This document shows, one piece after another, positions 42,589-54,589 of a stretch of 64,000 bases of DNA. Origin of the DNA: Alitta virens (Eukaryota; Annelida; Polychaeta; Phyllodocida; Nereididae); the NCBI GenBank assembly GCA_932294295.1, contig OW028579.1:31197250-31261249 (forward strand). Direction: 5' to 3'. Position 1 is the first letter of the stretch; each line of letters opens with the position of its first letter. The notes below the pieces were generated by a model. The model saw only the letters and a program-made list of their open reading frames with translations. It made no database searches and was not told the origin of the DNA. The position numbers and the translations under genes are program-made.

Positions 42589-45500
42589 GTCACTAGAGGG
42601 CGTCGCCTTGGCAACCACCATCATTATGACGTCATTCCAAAAGGTTGCTACGTGTCATTGTGATGAAGCGGAAGTGGAGAGGAAACAGGCTCAAGATGAT
42701 GACAATTGTCAAAAGGAAAAATACTAACGTGGCACGGAAAGGAGACCTGAACCGAACCGGTGAATAAGAACACACAAGCAAAGAAATTTTTCTTCGAGAC
42801 GATATTAGAGACCGAAGCAATGTGTTATCTGTATATAGCCATGATTCTTTAATCACAAAACATCAATGAAATGGATGTTTTAATGGTAGTTGATCATGCA
42901 CCAGTCACCAGCTAATCAGGGACATTTTTGTGATGTAGTCACAAGGCATAACTGTTAATATGTCATCCTTATTGCAGCCATGAAAATATATGGGTGGTAA
43001 ATATATCAACAAAGTAGAAATTTATCAAATGAAGCAGACAACCATTCCATTATCTGCTTTTAAGGGTAATGGCAGCTTTAAAATTGTCAAAGCTCTGAGA
43101 ACAGACACAAGACAATTAGTTTCAAAATTTGAACGAAGAAAGAATAACGAAGATGCATTAAATACGTGGCAAAATCACCTCTGCCATATCACATGGCCTT
43201 AAAAGCTTGAGAAAAGTTGATGTAAGCAGCCTTCAAAAGTTCCAGGAAGAAAAATAAAGATCGATGTTGTCATGACTGGATAGCGGTGTAATCTCCATTT
43301 TGCATGTCTACCATGGGAAATACGAGTTCTTTTTACCTCGGCTCAATTCAGACAGGAATCACAAATTTCAATTTATCACGAATCGCGTGGATGAAAAAAA
43401 TGGCACTTCGCAAATTGATATTTCTGTTATAATAAGTATGACAGAGCCCCGAAGGCAGCTAAATCGCTTAAGCTAAACCAACGCTCAATATTTAAGCTAC
43501 GTCTGATAAATTGAATAACCTAGACGGGTGTTTCCCTTGTCTGAATCAATGGCAGCCAGCCCGCCTTGATCAATAAAATCATCCTGCTCGGCTGGGATAT
43601 TTTTAACTCCGCAAACTTCGTAGACTTCTCTCTGTTCTCTCTCACAGACTGAGCTCACATGTATGGCGTTTTGCTTATTGCTCTAAGTGATATTTTCCAG
43701 GCCATTGCTCACGAAGTGGTCACAATAATACAATGAATCTTTCAAGTTTAGCTTCTTTATGTTGGTTCTTCGAGCCGTGTTCCTTTTGTCTTTCTAAACA
43801 CAGAACATCTCAAAGTGTGTCTCATATTGCTGGGTAGAGACGATATCATGTGCCAAAAAGATTAATGGTACAGCACGAATGGCAAAATCCCTGTGGCTGT
43901 GCCACAACAAAACAGCCTCTTGGTTTATAAACTCAGATAGCAGAATGGCTAAGAGGGATGATTGGTTAAAAGATCATTAAATATTTACTCTGAATGCAGT
44001 GTAACTCTGCAGGGGTTATCTCAGGTATTTACTCTGTGGTGAGAGATTTGCCGGATGATTGAACTTCAGGTAACATGTGTTCATTTTGCATCAAATGTGC
44101 TTGTCTCTGATGGTTTGTACAAAGTGCGGCAGAAGGATGTTTCATGCGAAAATGTCAAGCGGTGCATTGTTATCTGACAAACACTGGATTGGAAATTCTC
44201 TTGATTCATGAACACGTGCACGCTGTGCAGTTTATTTCAAATTAAAAGATGGTATTAAAAATTATTTGTAATACAGACATCTGTTTCAAGAGGCAGGAGG
44301 ACACTCAAGGCAGTTGCAATATGGATAACTTGACAATATGATCCCAGCATGAAATTCCAGGATGAAACATTGCAATGGCAAGGCAAAGCAAATTGCTGAG
44401 GGTTGAAACACTGAGGAAGTGGGAGGCAATGTGGAGAATAAATCAAGACCATTTAAAAGCCTTGTCATGGTAAGAGTGTCAGGCAACTATGGCGGTGATC
44501 ATTGCGATTAGTAGCAATTCGGGGACCGGTCGGATCAATCTGCGGGTGTATTACGCAGTACGAAAGAGCATGCACCTCACGAAGTGGTATTTAAGTCATC
44601 CATCACTTGCTCTTGATTCACTCGTCTCACATGATGGAGACCCCGGATATCCACAAGCACAGCCACTTTCAACACCGGGTCAAGGATCCTGACACGAACT
44701 TTAGTTTGTAACTGCTTGGACACCATCATTTAAGATGAGGAATGGTGCCCGGACGGCTGTTGAATGGCTCCCGTTTTAGAGTCACGACTCCACTTTTGGC
44801 CTCATCTATTTGGTTGAGACAAGCACTTCGCAAATTTTGACCAAAGTGATCATATCCTGAGAGCAATTTTTCACTTAGATTTGCACAGCAGTGTTCTGTC
44901 TTCGTAACCATTTACATAATAAAACAGTTTGTAGTTGAAAGCTTTGAAAGCTTGCGACAAATATTGATGGAGTTTTGAAGCAGGGAACTCGAGGTTGTCC
45001 TGGGTCACAAAGATCAGAGAAATGGCCTTGAGGCAGCCCAAAGGAAGTGGCTAGTGTGTTTTAGTTAGCTCCTGAAAAGCCAGAGGGCAGTTCTTGTCGC
45101 CAAGAATTTTAAAACATCTTCTTCAAACGCACCAGACTATCCCAAATTTTCATAATATAGAGCGAACACAGAAATTACTTGCATAAGTGACAGTAGATTG
45201 ACCATAAAGGGCTAAAAACGAGTTGTTTCTTTATGAAAATATTAGTGGGCACAGAAGTCTATTCACAGACACAAGTTGACAGGACCGATCGATAAGATGG
45301 CCTCCAGATTAGAGATGGATGAACAGTTCTCAGAGACTGGCTATAACAAAAATACCCTAGAACTCGTTTGCAGCTATGCAAAGATTCAAAATGTCCACAT
45401 ACATGGAACAGGCACAAAATGGACATACATTTTAGCAATACATCACTTCCCAACTCACTATCTAATAAACACGACACTATGTAATAATTTTTTTTATATA

Positions 45501-46685
45501 TCATTGTGGTCACAAAGAAATAAAAAATAAAATACAAAATAGAAGGGAAATTATAGCTGCAAACAATTCCTCAACATTATTATAGATTATATATAGAATT
45601 TCTTTTAACAGTAAAAGGTTAGTGTTCGACTATTACTTCCTAAACACTGTGCTTCTTCTTGCTTTGTATGAGAATATATAACAGAAACAAACGTTGGAAA
45701 TTAATTTCTTATCTGTTATATATAGTCGCTTTTCAATTACTATAGCATCAAATATGTCTTCGGGAGGAACTTTGGGGTTTTGCTTCGCTATGGCGCCCTC
45801 AGGGAACCCCTCGAGGTCTTTGTGTAGATCTCTCAATATTTGTTACATAACTTCTATTACTACTTGACTTTTACTGATTTATATTTGCTCTATGTTCAAC
45901 CTTGTCTCCTGTAGAATTTAGCTAGTCTACTTCTCTTTTTTTTACATTTACTTTCCATTTAGTATTATTTACTACTTACTTAATGATACCGGTAAATTAG
46001 AAATCTGCAAACTACTTTACACTTCAACTGTTTAACTTCATTATTATTTTAATTATTATATTAATAAATATTTTCAAATTCCAATTCTCTTTGTGTTCTT
46101 GTCAACAAAAATATCATGTTACCGTTTAAAGCGTTGTACAGCAGAGTTGATGAATGATTCGCCTTTCGGCTTACTGTGACCATAAAAATATGATTCTCTT
46201 TTCAGCAGTTACATTCAGTAAGATGGATTGTACAGAGTCATTTCTTAGGGCAAAGTTTCCTACACAAATCTTTATGAGGTGGCATACGATATTTCACATC
46301 TTCCTTGGAGGCTTGCAGCACCAGAAGGTAATATTCTCCTAAGGAATTACTTGCCAAGGCAATGTTTATCAGGGCACTGATGTATGGAACATTCGATGCA
46401 AGATGCAGGTATATTTCACAATAATCTGTGGCAACCTATTGCCGTTCTGAAGTATATTAATAGCATACCATAGAAAGTGCCAACTGTATTGAAAATGCCA
46501 TACAGTACAATATGTGTGCCCCTGGTTTCTTTCATACTTCAATGCTACATCTGAATCTTACACCATAATAATAATATTAATACAATATTCTGTAGAACAG
46601 TGCACAAAGTTAGGAACGATAGCCCAAAAAAATTATGCATTCCCTCTGCTACATCAGATTCTTACACAGGGGCGGATCCAGAAAA

Positions 46686-46711
46686 TTGTTCGGGGGGGGG
46701 GGGGGGGGGGA
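46686..46711. repeat. Poly-G run
   Basis: An almost unbroken run of about 24 G on the plus strand, followed by AGGGAG; a second 13-G run lies near 46789. Other G-runs lie near 16836, 52466 and 57859. The transcripts of the host genes would carry poly-C here. Confidence 0.9.
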
Positions 46712-46821
46712 GGGAGTTGACAAATCAAAATGCGTTGTGGGGACCGCTAAGTTTTTTTTATATTCTTTAATCAAAATGTACTAGGCCAAGGGGGGGGGGG
46801 GGACAGGAAACGTTGAAACAA

Positions 46822-46851
46822 TGTTGACCCAATCCAGCATGCTATCCGGGC
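46822..46851. repeat. MITE family A end fragment
   Basis: ATGTTGACCCAATCCAGCAT followed by GCTATCCGGG matches the right terminus of family A. Confidence 0.5.
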
Positions 46852-46889
46852 AGTTTACATTCGGCTATTCACACATTTTGCTCAAAGTA

Positions 46890-47112
46890 ATAGTTATATC
46901 CCAAATAGGAGGGAGCTAACTAACCTTTTATGGTGGTTCTAAACAACAAAAACTCCCGACTATGAGGAGATAACTAACTAATACTCCAACCAAACAAATT
47001 TATTAATTTGTTTGATTGTTTCATTTGTTTAACTGCTTTTATTACACAAAAAAATTAAAGTACTGTTTGTACTCAGGAGGGAGTTAACTTACATTTTTGT
47101 TGGTAATATCCC
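46890..47112. mobile_element. MITE family C, copy at 46.9 kb
   Basis: TAGTTATATCCCAAATAGGA at the left and GGAGGGAGTTAACTTACATT through GGTAATATCCC at the right. The interior is diverged but keeps ACTAATACTCCA and the T-rich centre. Confidence 0.75.
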
Positions 47113-47124
47113 ACTCAAAACAAT

Positions 47125-47182
47125 ACATGGCCAAATGTGCCACGTGCATTTATCCTTCTCATGGAAAACGCACGTGGCACAT
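47125..47182. mobile_element. Internally deleted MITE family B
   Basis: ACATGGCCAAATGTGCCACG is followed almost at once by the opposite end AACGCACGTGGCACAT. It retains only the outer arms. Confidence 0.75.
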
Positions 47183-47419
47183 AGGAAAACAGTCTTAAGT
47201 GTAGTATAAATATTTAAAACCCTTAATGAAATTACTATGAATATGTTAATCTGACAAATAATTAAATAGATAAATAAACAGGAGATTCCAGCTTTAAATG
47301 GTAAACTTCATATTGGCGAAAAAAGGTTCCCGTCAGCCTATTCCAAAAAGTATTCTTCATGGATATTTTAAGTGCAATTCTTAGTAAGTCATAAAATTGA
47401 TGAAAATGGTAATACTCAC

Positions 47420-47573
47420 TGGAACAGATGTTCCTATGGCGATGATGACCAGGCCCATGACGTAAGTGTCCACTTTGAGGATGCATCCAACCCTGCTGAC
47501 CAGAGTGACCATTGTGAAGCTGAGGAGGGCGATCCACAACACAGAGATCAAGAAACTCACAAAGAACCATTTT
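47420..47573 (-). CDS. SLC24A-like: Paralog R alpha-2 exon (first half)
   Basis: This 154-nt exon completes an Arg codon and then reads KWFFVSFLISVLWIALLSFT, MVTLVSRVGCILKVDTYVMG and LVIIAIGTSVP. The acceptor is TTTGCAG|A and the donor CCA|GTGAGT. It is identical to paralog L exon 9 at 39 of 51 residues and has the same length and phases. It shares the unusual IAIG before TSVP. Confidence 0.96.
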
Positions 47574-47627
47574 CTGCAAAGGAACACAATATGTTGTGAT
47601 TGGAATGCTGTCTGGGCATGTTATCGA

Positions 47628-47735
47628 CATTCAACTGGGATGTAGCTCAAGAAGAGGGCTCAGCGCTGGGACCTGCAGCAGAGCTTGTGAATGTGGAATT
47701 GGCGTATGCCTTGACCATTAGGCCACCCAGCTGTA
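47628..47735 (-). mobile_element. SINE family 2 fragment
   Basis: CAACTGGGATGTAGCTCAAG, AAGAGGGCTCAGCGCTGGGA and GCCTTGACCATTAGGCCACC look like the minus-strand head of a tRNA-like repeat (box A is GGTGGCCTAATGGTCAAGGC on the minus strand). Confidence 0.5.
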
Positions 47736-47900
47736 CATCTTATTTTAAAATGTTGGGGATTCTCCCTTTGTTAGATACACATATAAAATATATCAAGCAA
47801 AGTGTGCATCTTCTAGGTAAACACCTAAGTCATAAATATAGATATAAACGTGTTTTTGCCATATTGTCAGGTAACCAAGGAAAAGGGAAGACTTTGCATG

Positions 47901-47980
47901 ACATGGTCAACTGTGCCACGTGCGTTTTCCATGAGAAGGATAAACGCATTGAAAACACACGTGGCACATTTGGCCATGTA
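47901..47980. mobile_element. MITE family B, short copy
   Basis: ACATGGTCAACTGTGCCACG through ACACGTGGCACATTTGGCCA forms one uninterrupted hairpin; the TTTTTGCC centre is missing. Confidence 0.8.
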
Positions 47981-48688
47981 GTGGCAGAAAAATGAGATTT
48001 TGGTAAATTGATCTAATGTATTTCTTACAGAAAGCCTGTGTGGGAGATATTGCTTTGTAACACCTATCCCTGTCATCAAACATCTTTTGATTTTGCATTA
48101 ATTATTGACCAGATTATTGGACGCAATGCCTCATGTAGTAGAAGAGAACATCGCAGTCTAAGCCCAACTGATTGCATTTGTATAATTAGGCCTGCCATTT
48201 CATTTGTTAAGTTCGGCTAGATAGATTATTTACATTATTTATCCATAAAATTTCAGCTACATCCCAATTTATGTCTTAAAATCCCTGATGGATGAGGCAA
48301 AGAATAGTTTTCAGTTATGATAATGATTTATCATAATGAACAAACACACTGGATATCTAGTAGTCGGTTAGGTGAACCTGGCTTTCATGTTCAACCAATT
48401 GTCCAATGTCATTCGCTGCAAGGACAGACAATGGGTGCTTTGCTAAGAATCTGCAGGCTATTCAGTTCAAGTTAAATATTTCCGATTCCAAGTTCCAGTT
48501 TTCAGTAATGTCATATCATATTACATTCTGCTCTTTAGAATGCATTAGAAAAGACCTTTGGCTATTATTTTAATATCTTGGCAAAGTAAGTTTAGTGGAT
48601 CTGCATGGAAGCCAATACCACATATGAAGTGCTGACACGCAATTCAACACGTTATTTCGCACCAAACATTTCCTGTAAGTATAAGTCT

Positions 48689-48748
48689 ACATGGCCAAAT
48701 GTGCTACGTGCGTTTTCCATGCGTTTATCCAAATGCATGGTTTTCACG
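48689..48748. mobile_element. MITE family B, half copy
   Basis: ACATGGCCAAATGTGCTACG, TTTTCCATGCG and AAATGCATGGTTTTCACG are present; the opposite end is missing. Confidence 0.65.
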
Positions 48749-49499
48749 TAATTTAGTCTACTATATTTATCTATTTTTTATTTTATTTCAACCCCCAAAA
48801 ACTTGGGAACAAGATTAATACAAAATATACAGTAAAATCGTAATAAAGCATCAGAGATATAAAATCGATATAGAATCACATGGTATAGCACCGGTTATAT
48901 AATTTGTGTGTTCTTAAAATGCCTTTGTGAGCAGTTTTGTTGAAAAAATATTCATCCGACCATGGTTTAATGTAATTATCATGAAATAGTCAATAACTAA
49001 GACTTTCTATAATGCCATTGCTCTCTCTACTAGATCTACACTGAATTTTCTGCTCTTTGAACAGAATTTCTATAGGAGAATAACCTGAGGGGACAATTTT
49101 ATGAATAAGGGTACCTTGTATAACCTTGTCTGTACTTATATAATATGATAGAAACTTGCAAATTAGAGACTAAAGTCTCGGTTTTAAATAACCTATTATA
49201 AAAGTTCAAGGAGTTTATCAGAATAACATTGTTTTTTTAACATTCAAGGCATGTAACAAATTGGTTTGGTGGATTCGATTGCCTAGAATTATATACAAAT
49301 TGAATCCCAGTCATGCAACTTATGATGGCAGTCAGTTGTGTATTTCTACAGGTAAATGTTGTTAAATTATATCGACTGATTTTCATATTTTAGTTGCAGA
49401 TAAAGCATTTGATAAAAGTGGGCAAAAAAAGTGATTTTTCAATCTTCAGCATAAGTCACTCATTGGTCCCTTTTTCAGTTTGTAGCATTACAGTTGATA

Positions 49500-49925
49500 A
49501 AAATTGATATGGAAATTTTTATTTTCTTCTTTTATAAACTGCATTGACGAGTCACACTCCTATATGTTCTATTATAGCTGTTCTATCCCATGATGACTCA
49601 TAATAGGAAGGTCAACCACTGTTACTGTGTCACCTTAGCTATTCCTTATCATTTAATTTATTGTTCTTTCTCTATTAATTTATATTCAATTCATTTTATA
49701 TATTATTATTATTATTCATTATATATAAGTTTTCTTTCTCCTTAGCCTCAAATATATAAACCTAATTGTATTAAATTGATTTATTTGTAAATTCAAGTTC
49801 TTTTATCGGCATGTACACAGCTTTTCCTGTGTCAGCTAGCCTGATGTACATTGTTTGTAATTGATCTTGTGACTTCTTTGTCATTTGCAATATATATGGC
49901 TTAATAAAATTATTATTATATTATA
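49500..49925 (+). repeat. Possible LINE 3' UTR
   Basis: An AT-rich stretch ends GGCTTAATAAAATTATTATT with an ATT-repeat tail, preceded by the short palindrome-like ACAGCTTTTCCTGTGTCAGC. This pattern is common at 3' ends of non-LTR elements. No coding text remains. Confidence 0.3.
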
Positions 49926-50535
49926 TTTTAGTGACAAGGTTGAGTGAGTGCAGGATCATCACAAGATTATCCATTGCCATGAATGCCAGTATGAGTCTTA
50001 AAGGCTGCTTAAACTTCAACACAAAATATAGGGCCATGTGTCACCAATGACTCATCGAGTGCAATTTTCACTTAACATGAGAATGAAAGTTTACATATTA
50101 ATTCTACCAACTGCAATAGTGTATCTCAACTGGGATATGTTTGAAGGTGAGTTTAATCCGTCTTTTTAGATGCCGTAATTCTATAATTCTGTCAAAATGA
50201 GTATTTGACTGCTATGTACAATATATACCGCGAAGTCAAATTTGTTGAAATAGACACCTTGTTTCACTGTTACTTTTTAAACAACTAACTTTAACCTTAT
50301 CAATATCATTATAACACCATGAGATATAAGAAAAATTTTAACAATATTCATATAAGACGATAAATTTAACTTTTATGGCGCATCTCAAAATTATAATTAT
50401 TATGTATATATTTGACTGTATTGAATGTATTTATCATTGTTAAATTATATGAATTATGTGTCAAGAAATAAAAAAAAAACTTCAAACATCACAATGGCAA
50501 ATATAATGTGTATCAATGCAATTACAGGAGATCTT

Positions 50536-50665
50536 ATAGATTAGGAAACTTAACTCTAGAGAATGTCATGTGAATCCAGGACTCCCATTGCCTAAGGCAG
50601 TTCCTCAACCAATGGGAGTCCTGGATTCACATGACGTCCTCTGGAGTATAGTTTCCGAGTCTATC
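50536..50665. mobile_element. MITE family D, copy ending 36 bp from an exon
   Basis: CATGTGAATCCAGGACTCCC and its inverted copy GGGAGTCCTGGATTCACATG form arms of about 50 bp around TTGCCTAAGGCAGTTCC. Its end lies 36 bp from the last base of the Cys-rich exon. Copies at 56.7, 57.0 and 60.9 kb. Confidence 0.88.
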
Positions 50666-50701
50666 TGCTGTAAAATAAATCTGGTAATTTTTTTTACATA
50701 C

Positions 50702-50925
50702 CTGTTATGTGGCTTGGAGCAATCTGGTATAGTCCAAGAGAAGAGGCAAACGAAGGGAAAAGCTGGGATGTAAATGATCCATTTAAGTACAAACTTCAAC
50801 CAGTTTAAGCAGCCGCCCTCGGACCGACACTCGTCCGCGCTCGGTATGGATGTCCGTACTGGAGGACAGCACGGAATGCACGGACACAACTGCATGGACT
50901 CATCTTCTTCCACTTCTTCCTCCTC
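50702..50925 (-). CDS. SLC24A-like: Paralog R Cys-rich and sixth-membrane-segment exon
   Basis: This 224-nt exon starts in phase 0 and ends with two bases of an Arg codon. It reads EEEEVEEDESMQLCPCIPCC, PPVRTSIPSADECRSEGGC, a hydrophobic FVLKWIIYIPAFPFVCLFSW, then TIPDCSKPHN. The acceptor is GTCCACTAG|GAG and the donor ACAG|GTATGT. It aligns along its length with paralog L exon 8 (218 nt). The acidic run, CPCxPCCP and FPFVCLFSWTIPDCSKP are the conserved parts. Confidence 0.95.
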
Positions 50926-52044
50926 CTAGTGGACAAATATGGACACGTATGTTAATTATACACTTCAATGTTGTAATAATCCGAGATATTAGACCATAAA
51001 TAGCGAGTCGTCAAAATGTCGAAGGGCAGTCTTGGTGGCAGTCCTATATGGCACTCATAATCAGTTTGATTACTTATAGGTAAAATGAGTGCCATATATG
51101 ATTACCCATAGTTGCATTAGCTGCCTTTATAGATTAAGGTCAGCTATAAATTCAGGCCAAAAAATAATTGAAGTAATAAATTTAATGAATGTTACCAATA
51201 ACCTTACTTAAGTCTGCCTTGACCTTCAACAAAAAATAGCTAGTGCCTAGATAATTTTTCACCAAAACTCGGAGGTTGGAAGGCAAATAAATCTTGATGT
51301 ACTGATACTTTTCAAGTGCCTCATAAATGTGCTTAGTTCTAAAAGTAAGTGCAAGAAAACTGCTGCAGAAGTTTCAGGTAATGTCAGGAGAGAAGATACC
51401 TAACGCTGTGCACGAATGTTCCTGTGCAAAGGTAAACAGAAGAAGTCTTGTTTTTCACCACGGAGGGTATCCAGTTGAGGAACATTTGTTTTGTCAAGTT
51501 GGGGCTCATCACCATATCAAATATACCAGTAGCATATATGCTGTAGGAATTTAACATAAAAATTTTACCTAAACCTTGTATCATATTACATGTGATCAGA
51601 GTATAGCAATGGAACAAAACTTATCAAAGAGACTAAACTATGGCTAGTCATTTATGCACTCTGGGGAGAGTCAGTCTGACTAATTTTGGTAAATGAAACG
51701 TCCTTGACCCTTCCTTGGTACACAGACAAACTTTGACTGAACTTGTTTTGTTCACGAGATCAGCTGTGTTTTCTGTCTTACACAGTCAAAATGCATTAGG
51801 TTCTTGGTCACGATGTCTCCACAGGGAGCCAAATAATCGAGTTAAGCGGGTCGACAAGTTCATCAAATTAAGATGAATGGGACGAAGTCTTTGATTTGTG
51901 GCTGCGTGCTAATGATATACGACTTGAATGGTGGTCTCAAAGTACAAGTCTCTCCTTACTTGCATGTTGCTGAAGAAAAAGTATAAACGAAAGGTTAATA
52001 GTCTGTTATCACTCAGCCTCAACTGATTTTAAGATTACACCCTC

Positions 52045-52150
52045 GGCAGACCAGTTCAAGCATGAGTCCTTCTCAACTTCTGAGGAGTATACAGCCAGGC
52101 AGCTATATTTAGAGCATCAGTCCAAGCACTCAATAATCACCATCACTGCC
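52045..52150. repeat. Segment shared with the equivalent intron of paralog L
   Basis: See 6985-7110: the same blocks in the same order and orientation, about 70% alike by eye. Confidence 0.5.
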
Positions 52151-52465
52151 CAAAGCCAAGTACTCAATACTGCTCGATTACTCCTTGGTAGAATGGAGCA
52201 GTGGTTCAAGGGAGATCTGCTAAGTTATTACACACTGTGACTGAGTTTAAACCCACGAGCTTTTGCAAAACAGTCCCACACTTTGAAGAAGTGATTTCCA
52301 TTTTAAACGAAAGAAATTTAGGCTTTGAATATAACTTCTATTATAGTGCCTAGCAGAAAAGTGATTGCATCGAAGCGTAGTCAACAGGCCATCAGTCCCA
52401 ATTGCAAGTGTGCTAGCAACGTCACAGTTTTGCACGCATGAATTGTACCTGGTTAAGCTGCATTG

Positions 52466-52482
52466 GGGGGGGGGGGGGGGGG
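52466..52482. repeat. Poly-G run of about 17
   Basis: A G-run on the plus strand following TGCATT; prone to slippage and G-quadruplex formation. Confidence 0.9.
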
Positions 52483-52708
52483 CACATTATCAATCACCTT
52501 TAATATATAAGACAGTCTTTTATTTTTAATTTTTATTATATAATGAGGCCCAATCTCCTTGATCCACAAGGCCTATATTATCCCCCCCATACTTAATGAA
52601 CATGCACTAAATTTTGAAAACGTAAAATAAATTAAAAACAAAAACTTTTGGGTCATATTTTCTAGCTGAGAAGGTCAGAAGATAGGAAGATATACAGGAA
52701 GACAGACA

Positions 52709-52877
<169 letters not shown>

Positions 52878-53272
52878 GACTATCAGATGCTTGATTTGAT
52901 GGTGCAGATGATCAGTTTTTTTTAACACAGTGACCTTGATTTATTTGCAATATTTTGAATTTTGTTGCACCACAAGTGATCATGCCCACCCAAACATTCA
53001 CTGGTCATAACAAAATTAACTGGCTGGCTGTAATTGAGACCAAATAAATTCAGTCCATTCCAGTCTATGGGCTTGACTAGCGACCACTCAAGCATGGTAA
53101 ACTGTGACATCACTAGAACGCTTTGTCAAGTGAATGATCACACTTCATTGCAATCCACTGTAAAACAAAACAATGCAATGATCTACGTCACATAAGGCTT
53201 TCTGACGAAGTTATTTTCAGCTTGCCCCAGCACTGTGTAACCACGAATATGCTAGGCACTCTAATGGCTTTC

Positions 53273-53369
53273 CCAGATAACATGCTACATTGGCTAGACA
53301 TTGAGGCAACATCGGCTGACGATGGCCAACATTGAAACGATGTCGACCCATCTGGCATGGTATCTGGGT
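53273..53369. mobile_element. MITE family A, copy at 53.3 kb
   Basis: CCCAGATAACATGCTACATT and TCTGGCATGGTATCTGGG are inverted ends; the interior has GCAACATCGGCTGAC. Confidence 0.8.
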
Positions 53370-53464
53370 TAGACATACTAAGTTAACCCTATAATCAGTA
53401 AGTTTTCTGTTTTAAAACTGTTAGAAATTTTCTAAATTTCATCACAGGCTTCATACAACTCTGT

Positions 53465-53651
53465 AAAGGTGCCTAGCTCAGTGGTAGCGCGCTGGGCTTC
53501 CAACCACTGGGTCCCGGGTTCAATTCCCAGTCAAGCCTATGTTGGATGGCTGTTTCATCCTTTGTCTCATTGCCGTGGTCCCTACCTGTCCTAATTAGCC
53601 CATCAGGTGCAGAAATACAGGACGTAAAGCCCAAATCCACCACCACAACAA
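53465..53651 (+). mobile_element. Full-length SINE family 1 with 14-bp target-site duplication
   Basis: GCCTAGCTCAGTGGTAGCGC (box A), GGTTCAATTCCC (box B), GGATGGCTGTTTCATCC, CCTGTCCTAATTAGCCCATC and CAGAAATACAGGACGTAAAG are all present. TCATACAACTCTGT flanks exactly at 53451-53464 and 53652-53665. Confidence 0.95.
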
Positions 53652-54589
53652 TCATACAACTCTGTGGAGTCTGGAGTGTTTTGTTAAAATGTTCCGCCAT
53701 ATCTTGACAAATGGATGAAAAATGAAGCAATCAAAACAGTCATTGTTGAAGCAATCATAATAATCATTCTTCATTTTTACTCCATAAATCGATTAAAAAA
53801 ATTTCTTGGGCCACACGGCTTCAATCAATTACACAGTCTATCAATCAATTCACTCATTGCCATGTGACAAATCACTACTTTTGTCCACAATAGCCATTCG
53901 CTCAACGCAGATTTCAGAAATCTATTAGGAATCTTTTAGGAATACTTCAAAATTATTGCTATTGAGGCAAGGCAAATGATGTAAATAACTTCCTCTCTCA
54001 AGCATAAAGTACCTCCTTATCGACTCTTAATCCATATTTTTCCATTGTACTTTTCTTCACAAGTCCAGAAATGTCTAATTCACAAGTTGCAAGTTTTCAA
54101 ACAACCCAATTTATCAAATACCATTCTACTTTCGCAATCCAGAATAAGTGGCCACTTCGTGAAACTGCATTCTGCAAATGCACTCAGTATTGTTTCAAAC
54201 ATCCATCATCTTATTTCAGATGCTGCATGGATAACCATTTCAAAGTTTGACACTGTTTAAAAGAGGCAATTGCTTTCATGAAGTTTTCCGCTTTGTCTCA
54301 ACTTATCTTTAAATCATAAATTTGATGATTCGCTTAGCTTTGCTTATCTTATGGATTATATAACATGCTGCATAATTTTCCATAAATAATGTACTTGAAG
54401 AAGATAGAGATACAAAGACCAAATAAAAGTAAAAATGGTGGCAAATGGTTGAAAAGTATTAACGATATACTTATTCAACCCATAGTTATTTCTTACCAAT
54501 AATGTTACTAAATAAATTTATAGAAAATATGACTACATTGCAGCCAATTTAATAGACTTGGAAACTTAAATCATGTCATGAGAATATAA

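Larger units (their letters stand above)
37995..47419 (-). other. Intron between the two alpha-2 exons of paralog R
   Basis: This 9.4-kb intron contains MITE B copies, MITE C copies, a 49-bp tandem duplication, an open-frame relic (40301-40642), a 348-bp hairpin element and a long poly-G run. The stretches 38440-39120, 40660-42240 and 42590-46680 show nothing recognisable on either strand. Confidence 0.75.
47574..50701 (-). other. Intron between Cys-rich and alpha-2 exons of paralog R
   Basis: This 3.1-kb intron has a SINE family 2 fragment, two MITE B copies, a possible LINE tail and a MITE D copy. The stretches 47990-48680, 48760-49490 and 49930-50530 show nothing recognisable. Confidence 0.8.

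Noticed and set aside
42990..43202. 70-codon frame MGGKYINKVEIYQMK... as a small gene
   Set aside because: No recognisable domain, no splice or promoter support, and a length common by chance in AT-rich sequence.
47262..47630. 122-codon minus frame overlapping the alpha-2 exon
   Set aside because: Out-of-frame shadow of the exon at 47420-47573.
53467..53540. tRNA gene at the head of the SINE, also at 31.0 kb
   Set aside because: Boxes A and B are present, but the sequence continues into the conserved SINE body and does not fold as a complete tRNA; target duplications show retroposition.
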